From positions 1,674,001 through 1,738,000 of the forward strand of contig NZ_JAAKXW010000001.1 in the NCBI RefSeq assembly GCF_011752045.1: a stretch of 64,000 bases of DNA. The letters are read 5' to 3'. How positions within the stretch are numbered: the stretch's first letter is position 1; every line of letters begins with the position of its first letter. A program made the translations under genes and the position numbers. The DNA comes from Microbacterium hydrocarbonoxydans (lineage in GTDB: Bacteria > Actinomycetota > Actinomycetes > Actinomycetales > Microbacteriaceae). Positions 7,878-15,808 of this stretch are shown here, in pieces. The notes beneath the pieces are model-generated. The model saw only the letters and a program-made list of their open reading frames with translations. It had not been told where the DNA came from and did not search any database.

Positions 7878-8204
7878 TCAGGCGAGGAGCGACTCGATCC
7901 GGCCGGCGATGACCGGCCGGGGATGAGCTCCGATGAGCGCGTCCACGAGCGCCCCGTCGCGGTAGAAACCGAGAGTGGGGATGGACGTCACACCGGCAGC
8001 GGCGACCGTCTCCGGGTTCTGGTCGGCGTCGACCTTCACGATCCTGACCCGGCCTTCGTACTCCGAGGCGAGCTGCTCCAGCAGCGGCGCCACCTGGCGG
8101 CAGGGGCCGCACCAGGTCGCCCAGATGTCGACGACGACGGGGACCTCCGAGTCGAGCACCTCCGCCTGGAACGAGGCGTCGGTGACGGCGGTGAGCGTGC
8201 TCAT
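7878..8204 (-). CDS. trxA: Thioredoxin
   Basis: This 108-residue cytosolic thioredoxin has the active site WCGPC (Cys32, Cys35), preceded by VVVDIWAT and followed by the cis-proline region TSIPTLGFYRDG. The start at 8204 has GGAGG 7 nt upstream; a frame start at 8255 would run into the operator region. It is the first gene of the arsenic operon and probably supplies electrons for both downstream arsenate reductases. A near-perfect inverted repeat resembling an ArsR site lies in its promoter. Confidence 0.93.
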   Translation of the reverse strand: MSTLTAVTDASFQAEVLDSEVPVVVDIWATWCGPCRQVAPLLEQLASEYEGRVRIVKVDADQNPETVAAAGVTSIPTLGFYRDGALVDALIGAHPRPVIAGRIESLLA

Positions 8205-8227
8205 GTCCAGACCTCCGGATCCTTCTT

Positions 8228-8263
8228 GCTTCGATGTGCTTCTATATTGACACACACCGAAGC
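8228..8263. promoter_or_regulatory. Putative ArsR operator in the trx-arsRC-arsC promoter
   Basis: GCTTCGATGTG and CACACCGAAGC form an inverted repeat with 10 of 11 positions matching and a 14-nt spacer that contains the AT-rich core TATATTGACA. It lies 24 nt upstream of the thioredoxin start. The arms share TTCGAT with the perfect repeat in front of the separate arsR gene at 9673. Confidence 0.55.
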
Positions 8264-8288
8264 AGCGGAGAACGGAGCGCGGATGTGT

Positions 8289-9590
8289 TCACCCGATGTT
8301 CACCGGAGCCCTGCCGATCTGGAGGACGGACGGCACGGCGCAGCATCCGCCCGCCGCGGAGTCGAAGTCGCCCGCGCCGCCGCACACCCCGGTCGCGGGG
8401 AGTTCGAGCTCGTTGCGCGCGGCCGCCTCATGGTCGCCGGCGAGATGCGCTGCGACGCTGCGGACCTGCTCGAACCCCGTCAGCGCGAGGAAGGTCGGCG
8501 CCCGGCCGTACGACTTCGCGCCGACGATGAAGAGACCCTCCTCCGGCTGCGCGAGCTGCCGCGCCCCGGTCGCCCCGACGGAGCCGCAGGAGTGGATGTT
8601 CGGGTCGATGTCGGCCGCGATCCCCGCCACGGCCTCGAGCGAAGCGTCGAGTTCGGTGCGCAGCTCGCGGAGGATACCGGTGTCAGGGCGGAAGCCGGTG
8701 AGCGCGTAGACGTGGTCGATGCCGGCGATCTCGCGCCCGTCCTCCGCGCAGATGCCGAGCCTGTCTCCCTGCTCCCGGAACTCCGCGATCCGGAAGCCGG
8801 TGACGACCTCGACCACGCCGGACTCGATCGCCTTGCGCGCCCGTGCCCCGAGAGCGGCCCGCTCGGGCAGGCCGTCGCCCGCGCCGCCGCCGAACACGTT
8901 CGCGGCGCTGCCGCGGCGCAGCAGCCAGGTCACGCGCGTGCCGGGAGCGCGGCGAGCGAGCTCGCTGAGCCGGAGCACCGCGTGCGTCGCGGAGTGCCCC
9001 GCGCCGACGACGGCGACGTGCGAGCCGGCCAGGTGGGAGACGTCGTCCGGAATGCGGTAGGAGACGCGATCGGCGGCCGCACGCTCCCCGATCGCGGGAT
9101 GCCCGTCGGCGCCGGCCGGGTTCGGACTCTCCCAGGTGCCGCTCGCATCGATCACCGCGCGCGCCGGCAGGCGGCCTTCGCCGCCCTCGGCGTCCCTCGT
9201 GTGCACGACGAAAGGCTGCGCCCTGCGTCCGACGTCGACCACCTTGTCCCGCCCCTGCCGGGACACGCCGGTGACCGTCACGCCCAGGCGGATCCGGTCA
9301 CCGAGAGCCGCAGCGAGCGGCGCGAGATAGTCGCGCACCCACTCGCCTCCGGTGGGGTAGCCGGATGCCGGCGCGGTCCATCCGGTCGGCTCGAGGAGCC
9401 GCCGGGCGGCGGCGTCGGTCAATTCCGGCCATCCGGAGAACAGGCGGACGTGACCCCACTCGGACACTGCGGCGGCGGCATCCGCACCCTGCTCGAGGAC
9501 GACGACGTCGACGCCGCGCTCGACGAGATGGGCGGCGGCGGCGAGGCCCTGCGGACCGGCGCCGATGACGGCCACGGGAAGATCGGACAT
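8289..9590 (-). CDS. arsO: ArsO-like FAD/NAD(P)-dependent monooxygenase
   Basis: The 433-residue flavoprotein has an N-terminal Rossmann motif (IGAGPQGLAAAAHL, residues 9-22), a second dinucleotide motif (VVGAGHSATHAVL, about 200), and the ATG-like motif VYALTGFRPDTG near 320. This is the arrangement of ArsO and of flavin-containing N-hydroxylating oxidases. A cysteine-containing tail (VCGGAGDFDSAAGGCCA) ends the protein. GAGGAGTGTC precedes the ATG at 9590. It is transcribed divergently from arsR, which shares a perfect palindromic operator with it, so it is probably arsenic-induced. The reaction catalysed by ArsO proteins is not firmly established. Confidence 0.8.
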   Translation of the reverse strand: MSDLPVAVIGAGPQGLAAAAHLVERGVDVVVLEQGADAAAAVSEWGHVRLFSGWPELTDAAARRLLEPTGWTAPASGYPTGGEWVRDYLAPLAAALGDRIRLGVTVTGVSRQGRDKVVDVGRRAQPFVVHTRDAEGGEGRLPARAVIDASGTWESPNPAGADGHPAIGERAAADRVSYRIPDDVSHLAGSHVAVVGAGHSATHAVLRLSELARRAPGTRVTWLLRRGSAANVFGGGAGDGLPERAALGARARKAIESGVVEVVTGFRIAEFREQGDRLGICAEDGREIAGIDHVYALTGFRPDTGILRELRTELDASLEAVAGIAADIDPNIHSCGSVGATGARQLAQPEEGLFIVGAKSYGRAPTFLALTGFEQVRSVAAHLAGDHEAAARNELELPATGVCGGAGDFDSAAGGCCAVPSVLQIGRAPVNIG

Positions 9591-9609
9591 GACACTCCTC
9601 GGATTGAAG

Positions 9610-9647
9610 TTCTTCGATACGAACACTGTCGGGCATCTATCGAAGAA
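9610..9647. promoter_or_regulatory. Putative ArsR operator between arsO and arsR
   Basis: TTCTTCGATA (9610-9619) and TATCGAAGAA (9638-9647) are a perfect 10-bp inverted repeat with an 18-nt spacer. It lies in the 82-bp region between the divergent arsO and arsR starts and is much more AT-rich than its surroundings. It is the natural site for the neighbouring repressor. Confidence 0.65.
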
Positions 9648-9672
9648 TGTCAATACGTGCGAGACTGAGGGG

Positions 9673-10017
9673 GTGAACCTCCTCGCGACCATCGAGACCG
9701 GCGCCGGCTGCTGCACGACGCCGCCCGCCCCGCGGATCGCCGACGACGACGCCGAACGCATCGCGCACGTCTTCAAGGCCCTGGGCGAGCCGACACGGGT
9801 CAAGCTCCTCTCGCTCATCGCGGCCGGGGAGAACGGCGAGGCGTGCATCTGCGATCTCACCGAGCCGGTGGGCCTGTCGCAGGGCACGGTGTCGCATCAC
9901 ATGAAGCTGCTCGCCGAGGCCGGGCTGGTGACGCGCGAGCAGCGTGGCAAGTGGGCGTACTTCGCGATCGCCGAGGGCGCCATGGACGCCGCCGCCGCAT
10001 CGCTCCGCGCGATCTGA
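9673..10017 (+). CDS. arsR: ArsR-family arsenic-responsive repressor
   Basis: This 114-residue winged-helix repressor has the recognition region GLSQGTVSHHMKLLAEAGLV. Cys13-Cys14 near the N-terminus and Cys58 (in EACICDL) match the arsenite-binding arrangement described for Corynebacterium glutamicum ArsR (an N-terminal Cys pair plus one Cys near the HTH). The GTG at 9673 follows GAGGGG closely. An upstream ATG at 9565 would place coding sequence across the palindromic operator and is unlikely. It is divergent from arsO. Confidence 0.9.
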   Translation: MNLLATIETGAGCCTTPPAPRIADDDAERIAHVFKALGEPTRVKLLSLIAAGENGEACICDLTEPVGLSQGTVSHHMKLLAEAGLVTREQRGKWAYFAIAEGAMDAAAASLRAI

Positions 10018-10133
10018 GAGGCGTCTCACCTCCTAGACATCAGCCGCGCTCACGTCAACGCCCTCCCCCGCAGACGGCGTCCGCCCGTAGCTTCGACGCA
10101 TCCAGCCGGACGGAACCACCGAAGGAGCGGGAC

Positions 10134-10631
10134 ATGGACAGCAGGAACACCGTGCAGCACGGCGAGTACACGTCATATGCCGGAAGCGCCCTGCAGAAGG
10201 GCGCCCTCCTGGCCGGGATCGCCTTCCTGATCGTCGGCGTCGCTGGATTCATACCCGGACTCACCACCTCGGCGGAGCACCTCGCCGGCGCGGGCGCGGC
10301 CTCGGAGGCACACCTGTTCGGTCTCTTCCAGGTGTCGGTCCTGCACAATGTCGTGCATCTCGCCTACGGCGTCGCCGGCATCGCATCGGCGGTGCGCGTC
10401 GCGGCGTCCCGGATCTATCTGGTGCTCGGCGGCGTCGTCTACCTGCTCGTCTGGGTGTACGGGCTGCTCGCGGTGGCCAACGAGGCGCTGAACCTCCTCC
10501 CCGTCAACCATGCCGACAACTGGCTGCACCTGGGCCTCGCAGCGGCCATGATCCTGCTCGGGGTGTTCCTCCACGGCGAACCCCGCCTGTCCAGGACCCG
10601 GGCCGCGGCTCAGGCGGACGGCTCGAAGTAG
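10134..10631 (+). CDS. DUF4383 membrane protein
   Basis: The 165-residue protein has four hydrophobic helices (about residues 24-44, 65-88, 94-115 and 128-147). It shows the family-typical motifs FGLFQVSVLHNVVHLAYGVAGI and NHADNWLHLGLAAAMI. It is predicted to sit in the plasma membrane; its biochemical role is unknown. AAGGAG lies 7 nt before the ATG at 10134. Its last 22 bp overlap the 3' end of the convergent CHY zinc-finger gene. Confidence 0.85.
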   Translation: MDSRNTVQHGEYTSYAGSALQKGALLAGIAFLIVGVAGFIPGLTTSAEHLAGAGAASEAHLFGLFQVSVLHNVVHLAYGVAGIASAVRVAASRIYLVLGGVVYLLVWVYGLLAVANEALNLLPVNHADNWLHLGLAAAMILLGVFLHGEPRLSRTRAAAQADGSK

Positions 10632-10954
10632 AGGTGCGCGTGCAGCGCGCACCTCTCGTTGAAGGCCGCGCCGCATCGTGGGCATCCGCTCGCGCCGAGG
10701 TACTCCACGATCGCGAGCTCCGCACCGCAGGCCCCGCACAGCACGGCCCTCGTGCCGCGCTCGGCGACCGGCCACTGACGAGCCGGATGGCCTGCCGCCT
10801 CCTCGTGGCACCGGTGGCACGGGTAGTAGTCCCCGCAGCAGGCGAAGCGGATCGCAACGATGTCCACCGGCGTCCGGTAATGGACGCAGCGCGTCATGCC
10901 GTCGATCACGGCGCCGAGAACGGGCGGGCGGATGCTCCGAGGCTCATCGCTCAT
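10610..10954 (-). CDS. CHY-type zinc finger protein
   Basis: The 114-residue protein carries a dense set of metal ligands: TRCVHY near residue 22, ACCGDYYPCHRCHEEAAGH at 38-56, LCGACG near 72 and GCPRCG near 90. This matches the CHY zinc-finger fold of bacterial stand-alone proteins. Related eukaryotic domains occur in Pirh2 and Hot13, but the bacterial role is unknown. It converges on and overlaps the DUF4383 gene by 22 bp. A 16-bp palindrome lies 28 bp upstream of its start. Confidence 0.85.
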   Translation of the reverse strand: MSDEPRSIRPPVLGAVIDGMTRCVHYRTPVDIVAIRFACCGDYYPCHRCHEEAAGHPARQWPVAERGTRAVLCGACGAELAIVEYLGASGCPRCGAAFNERCALHAHLYFEPSA

Positions 10955-10981
10955 GGGTCCATCCTCGCCCGGATCTGAAAA

Positions 10982-10997
10982 CTGATCAGCTGATCAG
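10982..10997. promoter_or_regulatory. 16-bp perfect palindrome CTGATCAGCTGATCAG
   Basis: Two abutting copies of the palindrome CTGATCAG form a longer perfect palindrome in the region between the divergent CHY protein and APC permease genes. It may be an operator for the CHY gene, whose start is 28 bp away. Confidence 0.4.
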
Positions 10998-11020
10998 GTG
11001 CTCAGCGTCAGTGTTGCCGA

Positions 11021-11059
11021 ACAAACGCTTGACAACGGACGTGTTAACGCTACGTTTGT
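11021..11059 (+). promoter_or_regulatory. APC permease promoter with flanking inverted repeat
   Basis: TTGACA (11029-11034) and TACGTT (11051-11056), spaced 16 bp apart, form a good sigma-70-type promoter. They are framed by ACAAACG (11021-11027) and CGTTTGT (11053-11059), a perfect 7-bp inverted repeat. This could be the operator of the TetR regulator encoded second in the operon. Confidence 0.55.
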
Positions 11060-11077
11060 ACAGCTTTCTCCTATCGG

Positions 11078-11118
<41 letters not shown>

Positions 11119-11136
11119 TGCGACGGAGGCTCATCG

Positions 11137-12615
11137 ATGAGCGAGACCCTGGAGACGACCACCCGCCCCGACACGCTCGCGAAGGGACGGCTCGGCACCT
11201 TCGACATCGTGTTCTTCGTGGTGTCGGCCGCCGCCCCGCTCACGGTCGCCGCGAGCTCCGCGCCCCTCGCCTTCCTCGTCGGCGGCATCGGCGCCCCCGG
11301 AGCAATGCTCGCCAGCGGCGTGGTGCTGATCCTGTTCGCGATCGGCTTCACCGCGATGTCACGCTACGTGCGCAACACCGGCGCGTTCTACGCCTACGCC
11401 GCCGCCGGGCTCGGCAAGCCGATCGGCGTCGGCGTCGCGTTCGTGACGATCGTCGCCTATGCGTTCCTCTGCATCTGCTTCTACGCCCTGCTGGGCTTCT
11501 ACGCGAACCTCACCGCAGCGCACCTCCTCGGCATCGACCTGCCCTGGGGCGTCTGGGCCGCCGTCTCCGTGCTCGTCATCGGATTCCTCGGCTACCGGCG
11601 CATCGACGTCGGCGCGAAGGTGCTCGCGGTGCTGCTCACCGCCGAGATCACGATCCTGCTGATCATCTCGATCGCGGTGATCCTGCAGAACGGCCCGGCG
11701 ATCGGCGAGGCGACCGTCGCCTCCTTCGATCCGCGCAACGTGTTCCTCGCCGGCGGGGCGAGCGCCCTGTTCGTGTTCGGCTTCGGCGCGTTCCTCGGGT
11801 TCGAGGGCACCGTCATCTATGCCGAGGAGGCCAAGCGGCCGTCGCGCACCGTCCCCCGGGCCACATACATCGCCATCGCGTTCCTCGCCGTCTTCTACGC
11901 GTTCACCTTCTGGTCGCTCACGGTCGCCTTCGGCGCCGAGGGAGTCATCGAGATGGCGAACTCCGAGAACTTCGAGGAGATGATGTTCGTCGCGGGCGAG
12001 AACGCGCTCGGCGCCTGGGCGGCGGTGGTGTTGGAGATCCTCATCGTCACGAGCTTCTTCGCCTGCACCCTGGCATTCCACAACGCGTGCTCGCGGTACC
12101 TCTTCTCCCTCGGCCGCGAACGCCTGCTTCCCGCGCCTCTCGCGCGGACCCACGAGCGGATGCGGTCTCCGCATGTCGCGAGCCTCACCCTCACCGTCGT
12201 CTGCCTGGTCGCGATCGTGGTCGCCGCGCTCGCCGGCGCCGATCCTTTCACCGGCCTGGGGCTGTGGGCGTACGCGATCGGCACCGCGGGCCTCATCTTC
12301 GCCCAGGGCGTCGCCGCGATCTCCGTGATCGGCTTCTTCCGGCGGGATCGGCGCGGCCACGGCGTGTGGACCGTGCTCATCGCTCCCGTGCTCGGGGCGA
12401 TCGGGCTGCTCACGGCCTTCATCGTCATCGCAGCCAACTTCGAGCTCGTGTCCGGCATGACCGGACCGGTCAACGGCATCCTGCTCGCCACCGTCCCGCT
12501 CGTCTTCGCCGCCGGGATCACGGTCGGTATCGTCATGAGACGGCGCTCGCCCGAGCGCTACGCGGCCCTGACCCAGAGCATCAGGGTCGTGGCATCCGAT
12601 GAGGAGAGCGACTGA
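11137..12615 (+). CDS. APC-superfamily amino acid permease
   Basis: This 492-residue transporter has about 12 predicted membrane helices. The first helix carries VFFVVSAAAPLTVAASSAP and helix 6 the conserved FGFGAFLGFEGTVIYAEEAKRPSRTVPRATY of APC transporters. GGAGG lies 8 nt upstream of the ATG at 11137. It is first in an operon with a TetR regulator (stop/start TGATG overlap) and a P1-family aminopeptidase, which suggests uptake of an amino acid amide or small peptide that the peptidase then cleaves. The substrate is not determinable from sequence. Its leader holds a hexanucleotide repeat. Confidence 0.9.
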   Translation: MSETLETTTRPDTLAKGRLGTFDIVFFVVSAAAPLTVAASSAPLAFLVGGIGAPGAMLASGVVLILFAIGFTAMSRYVRNTGAFYAYAAAGLGKPIGVGVAFVTIVAYAFLCICFYALLGFYANLTAAHLLGIDLPWGVWAAVSVLVIGFLGYRRIDVGAKVLAVLLTAEITILLIISIAVILQNGPAIGEATVASFDPRNVFLAGGASALFVFGFGAFLGFEGTVIYAEEAKRPSRTVPRATYIAIAFLAVFYAFTFWSLTVAFGAEGVIEMANSENFEEMMFVAGENALGAWAAVVLEILIVTSFFACTLAFHNACSRYLFSLGRERLLPAPLARTHERMRSPHVASLTLTVVCLVAIVVAALAGADPFTGLGLWAYAIGTAGLIFAQGVAAISVIGFFRRDRRGHGVWTVLIAPVLGAIGLLTAFIVIAANFELVSGMTGPVNGILLATVPLVFAAGITVGIVMRRRSPERYAALTQSIRVVASDEESD

Positions 12616-13241
12616 TGGCGGCGAAGAGCGAACAGCGCAAGCGCGACCTCGTGCACGCGACGAGCCGGGTGATCAGCGAGAAGGGCCTCTCCGGCGTGAG
12701 CGTGCGCGCCGTCGCGGAGAAGGCCGACGTGAGCTTCGGCAGCGTGCTCTACCACTTCGAGAACTTCGACAACCTCGTGGAGTCCGCGATCCGCGGCGCG
12801 ATCGACGAGTTCATCGACCGCCGCCGGAAGATCGCCCAGGAGCACAGCGATCCGGTCACCCGGATCCGTGCGTTCATCGAGGCAGGCATCCCGACGAAGA
12901 TCAGCGACGATCTCAAGGTCGTCTACGAGGCCTCCGCCTCGGTCCGCGTCCAGCCGCGCTATCAGCCGCTCATGGAGCTGCTCAGCGAACGGCAGGTCGC
13001 CCTGTACGAGACGACGATCGAGGTCGGCGCCGCGCTGGGGGTGTTCCGGCCGCGGATGGACGTGCTCGCCCTGGCCACGAACCTCGTCGCCCTCGAGGAC
13101 GCCTACGACCTGTATCTGCTCACCCCGGAGAACGGCCGCCACCGCGACCGTTACCTCCGCAACACCCTCGCCTTCGCCGAGGTCGCACTCGACTGCGCTC
13201 TCACGGAATCCGACGGCGAGGCCGGAAAGGACTCCGCATGA
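12615..13241 (+). CDS. TetR/AcrR-family transcriptional regulator
   Basis: The 208-residue protein has an N-terminal HTH (about residues 8-52) with ISEKGLSGVSVRAVAEKADVSFGSVLYHFENFDNLV, typical of TetR proteins. An all-helical ligand domain follows. It starts within the stop codon of the permease gene and ends within the start of the peptidase gene (ATGA), so the three genes are tightly coupled. It probably represses its own operon through the inverted repeat around the promoter at 11021-11059 and responds to the transported compound. Confidence 0.9.
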   Translation: MAAKSEQRKRDLVHATSRVISEKGLSGVSVRAVAEKADVSFGSVLYHFENFDNLVESAIRGAIDEFIDRRRKIAQEHSDPVTRIRAFIEAGIPTKISDDLKVVYEASASVRVQPRYQPLMELLSERQVALYETTIEVGAALGVFRPRMDVLALATNLVALEDAYDLYLLTPENGRHRDRYLRNTLAFAEVALDCALTESDGEAGKDSA

Positions 13242-14359
13242 CCGCTCCCGTCCGCGCCCGCGACCTCGGCGTGCCCTTCGACGGCGAACCCGGCCCCTGG
13301 AACGCGATCACGGATGTGCCGGGCCTCGAGGTCGGCTACGAGACGATCGTCGCGGACGAGCCGGTCGTCGTGCGCACCGGCGTCACGGCGATCCTCCCCC
13401 GCGGCAGGGCGAATCCCGGTGGCGCCTGCGCGGCCGGGATCGCCGTGCTCAACGGCAACGGCGAGCTCACCGGCCGCAGCTGGATCGACGAGGCCGGTCA
13501 GTTCCAGACGCCGATCGCGATCACCAACTCGCACGCCGTCGGCGCTGTGCACCGCGGGATCGACGCCTGGATGGCGGAGAACGACCCCGTCACGGCGGCC
13601 CAGTGGATGCTGCCGGTCGTCGGCGAGACCTGGGACGGCTACCTCAACTCGATCAACGCGGATGCGGTGACGCCCGAGCACGCCATGCGGGCGCTGAGCG
13701 GTGCGGCCTCAGGACCGATCGCCGAGGGGAACGTCGGCGGCGGCACCGGCATGAACTGCTACGGCTTCAAGGGCGGCACCGGCACCGCCTCCCGCGTGGT
13801 GCGCTCCGGCGAGCGCTCCTGGACCGTCGGCGTGCTGCTGCAGGCGAACTTCGGGTCCCGCGCGGAGCTGCGGATCGCCGGCCGTCGTCTCGGGCCGGAG
13901 TCGGCGGCGCCGAACCCGATGGAGACCACGGACTGGTTCCAGCGCGACACGGCGTCCGGGGCGAAAGCGGTGGCGGGGGCCGGCAGCGTCATCGTGATCG
14001 TCGCCACCGATGCGCCGCTCCTTCCGGATCAGTGCCGCGCCCTCGCGCGTCGTGTGCCGCTGGGGCTCGCCCGCACCGGCACCACCGGCAGCCATTTCTC
14101 CGGCGACATCTTCCTCGCGTTCTCCACGGCGAACGCCGAGGCGCTGGCATCCCGGATGGGCGCGGACGAGATCGAGGTCGATCGCCTGGAGCACGTGTCC
14201 TGGGGCAGCATCGATCCGTTCTTCGCGGCCGTCGTCGAGGCCACGGAGGAGGCCGTGGTCAACGCGCTCGTCGCCGCGCGCGACACGATCGGCCGCGAGG
14301 GGCACACGAGTTTCGCGCTGCCGCACGACGAAGTGCGGACCGCGTTCGCCGGCGCCTGA
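13238..14359 (+). CDS. P1-family peptidase (DmpA/BapA-like aminopeptidase)
   Basis: The 373-residue protein belongs to the Ntn-type hydrolases that cleave themselves to form alpha and beta chains. The cleavage-site motif TTGSHFSGD is present, with nucleophile Ser285. The N-terminal ITDVPGLEVGYETI and the GNVGGGTGMNCYGFKGGTGTASR segment are family hallmarks. DmpA-type enzymes release N-terminal D- or L-amino acids or cleave amino-acid amides, and BapA acts on beta-peptides. There is no signal peptide, so it acts in the cytosol. Its start overlaps the TetR gene stop by 4 nt. Linkage to an APC permease suggests a catabolic import-and-cleave unit. Confidence 0.9.
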   Translation: MTAPVRARDLGVPFDGEPGPWNAITDVPGLEVGYETIVADEPVVVRTGVTAILPRGRANPGGACAAGIAVLNGNGELTGRSWIDEAGQFQTPIAITNSHAVGAVHRGIDAWMAENDPVTAAQWMLPVVGETWDGYLNSINADAVTPEHAMRALSGAASGPIAEGNVGGGTGMNCYGFKGGTGTASRVVRSGERSWTVGVLLQANFGSRAELRIAGRRLGPESAAPNPMETTDWFQRDTASGAKAVAGAGSVIVIVATDAPLLPDQCRALARRVPLGLARTGTTGSHFSGDIFLAFSTANAEALASRMGADEIEVDRLEHVSWGSIDPFFAAVVEATEEAVVNALVAARDTIGREGHTSFALPHDEVRTAFAGA

Positions 14360-14369
14360 GCACAGCGGG

Positions 14370-15656
14370 CTAGCCTCCGCCGCCCTTCCCGGAGTCGTCC
14401 TTCTGGCCCTTCCTCTCATCGCCCTTGCCGCTGTTCCCCTCCGAGTTCCCCCGGTCGGAGTTCCCGGGCCCGCTGTCGTCCTGCTGTTCGATGACATCCA
14501 CCGGGACCTGCTCCACGGGGGCGGGCGGCGCGGGATCCGCCTGCGGCGGCGGCACACGCTCGAAGGGGAGCACGATCGCCGCCTTCGCGGCAGGCGGGTC
14601 CGGGGCGGCAACCGCCCAGGCTCCGGCGACGCCGGCGCCCGCGAGGAGAAGCGCGGCGAACGCCGCGACGAGCATCCGTCGTCGGGTGGGCGGTGCGGAC
14701 GCAGGGCCGGATGCCGTCGGGAAGACCAGCGTCGCTCCCGAGCGCGCGCCCGGTTCCTCCCCGGATGACCCCGCCTCGATCTGCGCCGGCACCGCCTCAC
14801 CGGCCGGCGGAATCGCCCGCAGCGCGGCGGCCACCTCCTCCGCCGAGGGGCGCTCCGCGGGGTCGATGCGCGTCATCGACGTGAGCAGTCGCACCCAGTC
14901 CGGCCCCAGGCTCTCCGGCACGGCAGGCGGTGCGGAGAGCCGCACCAGGGCCGACTCGACGCTGTTGCTCAGCGGATACGCCGCGCGGCCGCGGAGCGCC
15001 TCGATGAGCACGAGGCCGAGCGCGTAGATGTCGACGGCCGGGCCGAGCTCCGCGTGGCGGAGCTGTTCGGGCGCCATGTACGCGGCCGTGCCCACGATCA
15101 TCTCCGGCTTCGTCTCCGGAGACGAGTCCACCGGCCCGGCCGACTCGACGGCGCAGGCGATCCCGAAGTCGGCGAGCTTCGCGTGCCAGTGCTTCCCCGG
15201 CCGCTCCGGCCTGATCAGCAGCACGTTGGACGGTTTCACATCGCAGTGCACGATGCCCGCGCGGTGCACGACCGCCAGCCCCTCCGCCAGATCGCGCCCG
15301 ATCCGGGCGACGGCGTCGGACGGCAGGGCGCCGTACGTGAGCTGCGCGGCCAGCGTCGGCCCGTCCACGTACTCCATGACGAGGTAGCGCACCGGACCGG
15401 GGTCGACCTTCGCGTCGAACAGCGTCACGAGCGCCGGATGGCTCAGCGGCGCGAGCAGCGCCTTCTCGGTGTTCGCCTGCCCGGCGGGGAACCTGGTCTC
15501 GGACTCGCTGCGGAAGAGCTTGACCGCCACCGTGCGCTCGAGCAGGGTGTCCTCCGCCTCGTAGACGGATGCCGCGCCGCCCCGTCCGATGCACGTGATC
15601 AGACGGTACCTTCCGTCGAGCAGCGCCTCGGACGTGGGGGCCTCCTCGGTGAGCAT
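14370..15656 (-). CDS. Membrane-anchored serine/threonine protein kinase
   Basis: The 428-residue kinase has the glycine loop IGRGGAASVY (residues 23-32), ATP-binding Lys46, catalytic loop HCDVKPSN (137-144), DFG near 167 and the substrate motif MAPEQ. The first loop residue pair is HC instead of HR. Such non-RD kinases do not need activation-loop phosphorylation for the usual Arg contact. A membrane helix (about 328-350) is followed by a short extracytoplasmic Pro-rich region and a Gly/Asn/Lys-rich low-complexity end. No PASTA repeats are present. Neighbours give no clear pathway. GAAGGGTGACCCAGG precedes the ATG. Confidence 0.92.
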   Translation of the reverse strand: MLTEEAPTSEALLDGRYRLITCIGRGGAASVYEAEDTLLERTVAVKLFRSESETRFPAGQANTEKALLAPLSHPALVTLFDAKVDPGPVRYLVMEYVDGPTLAAQLTYGALPSDAVARIGRDLAEGLAVVHRAGIVHCDVKPSNVLLIRPERPGKHWHAKLADFGIACAVESAGPVDSSPETKPEMIVGTAAYMAPEQLRHAELGPAVDIYALGLVLIEALRGRAAYPLSNSVESALVRLSAPPAVPESLGPDWVRLLTSMTRIDPAERPSAEEVAAALRAIPPAGEAVPAQIEAGSSGEEPGARSGATLVFPTASGPASAPPTRRRMLVAAFAALLLAGAGVAGAWAVAAPDPPAAKAAIVLPFERVPPPQADPAPPAPVEQVPVDVIEQQDDSGPGNSDRGNSEGNSGKGDERKGQKDDSGKGGGG

Positions 15657-15808
15657 CCTGGGTCACCCTTCCGCGCGGGCTTCCCCGCGCTCAGAGGAGA
15701 CGCTAGGTCCCGGATGCCGCTCCGTCACCGGGCTTGACATCGGGCCGACATGCGCTCGTGCCGCGCGTGCACCACGGCGGCGCGTCCGGACCCCGTACGG
15801 TGGGTCGC

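Noticed and set aside
14360..15808. Plus-strand frames opposite the Ser/Thr kinase
   Set aside because: All kinase motifs are on the minus strand; the plus frames are Arg/Pro/Ser-rich shadows.
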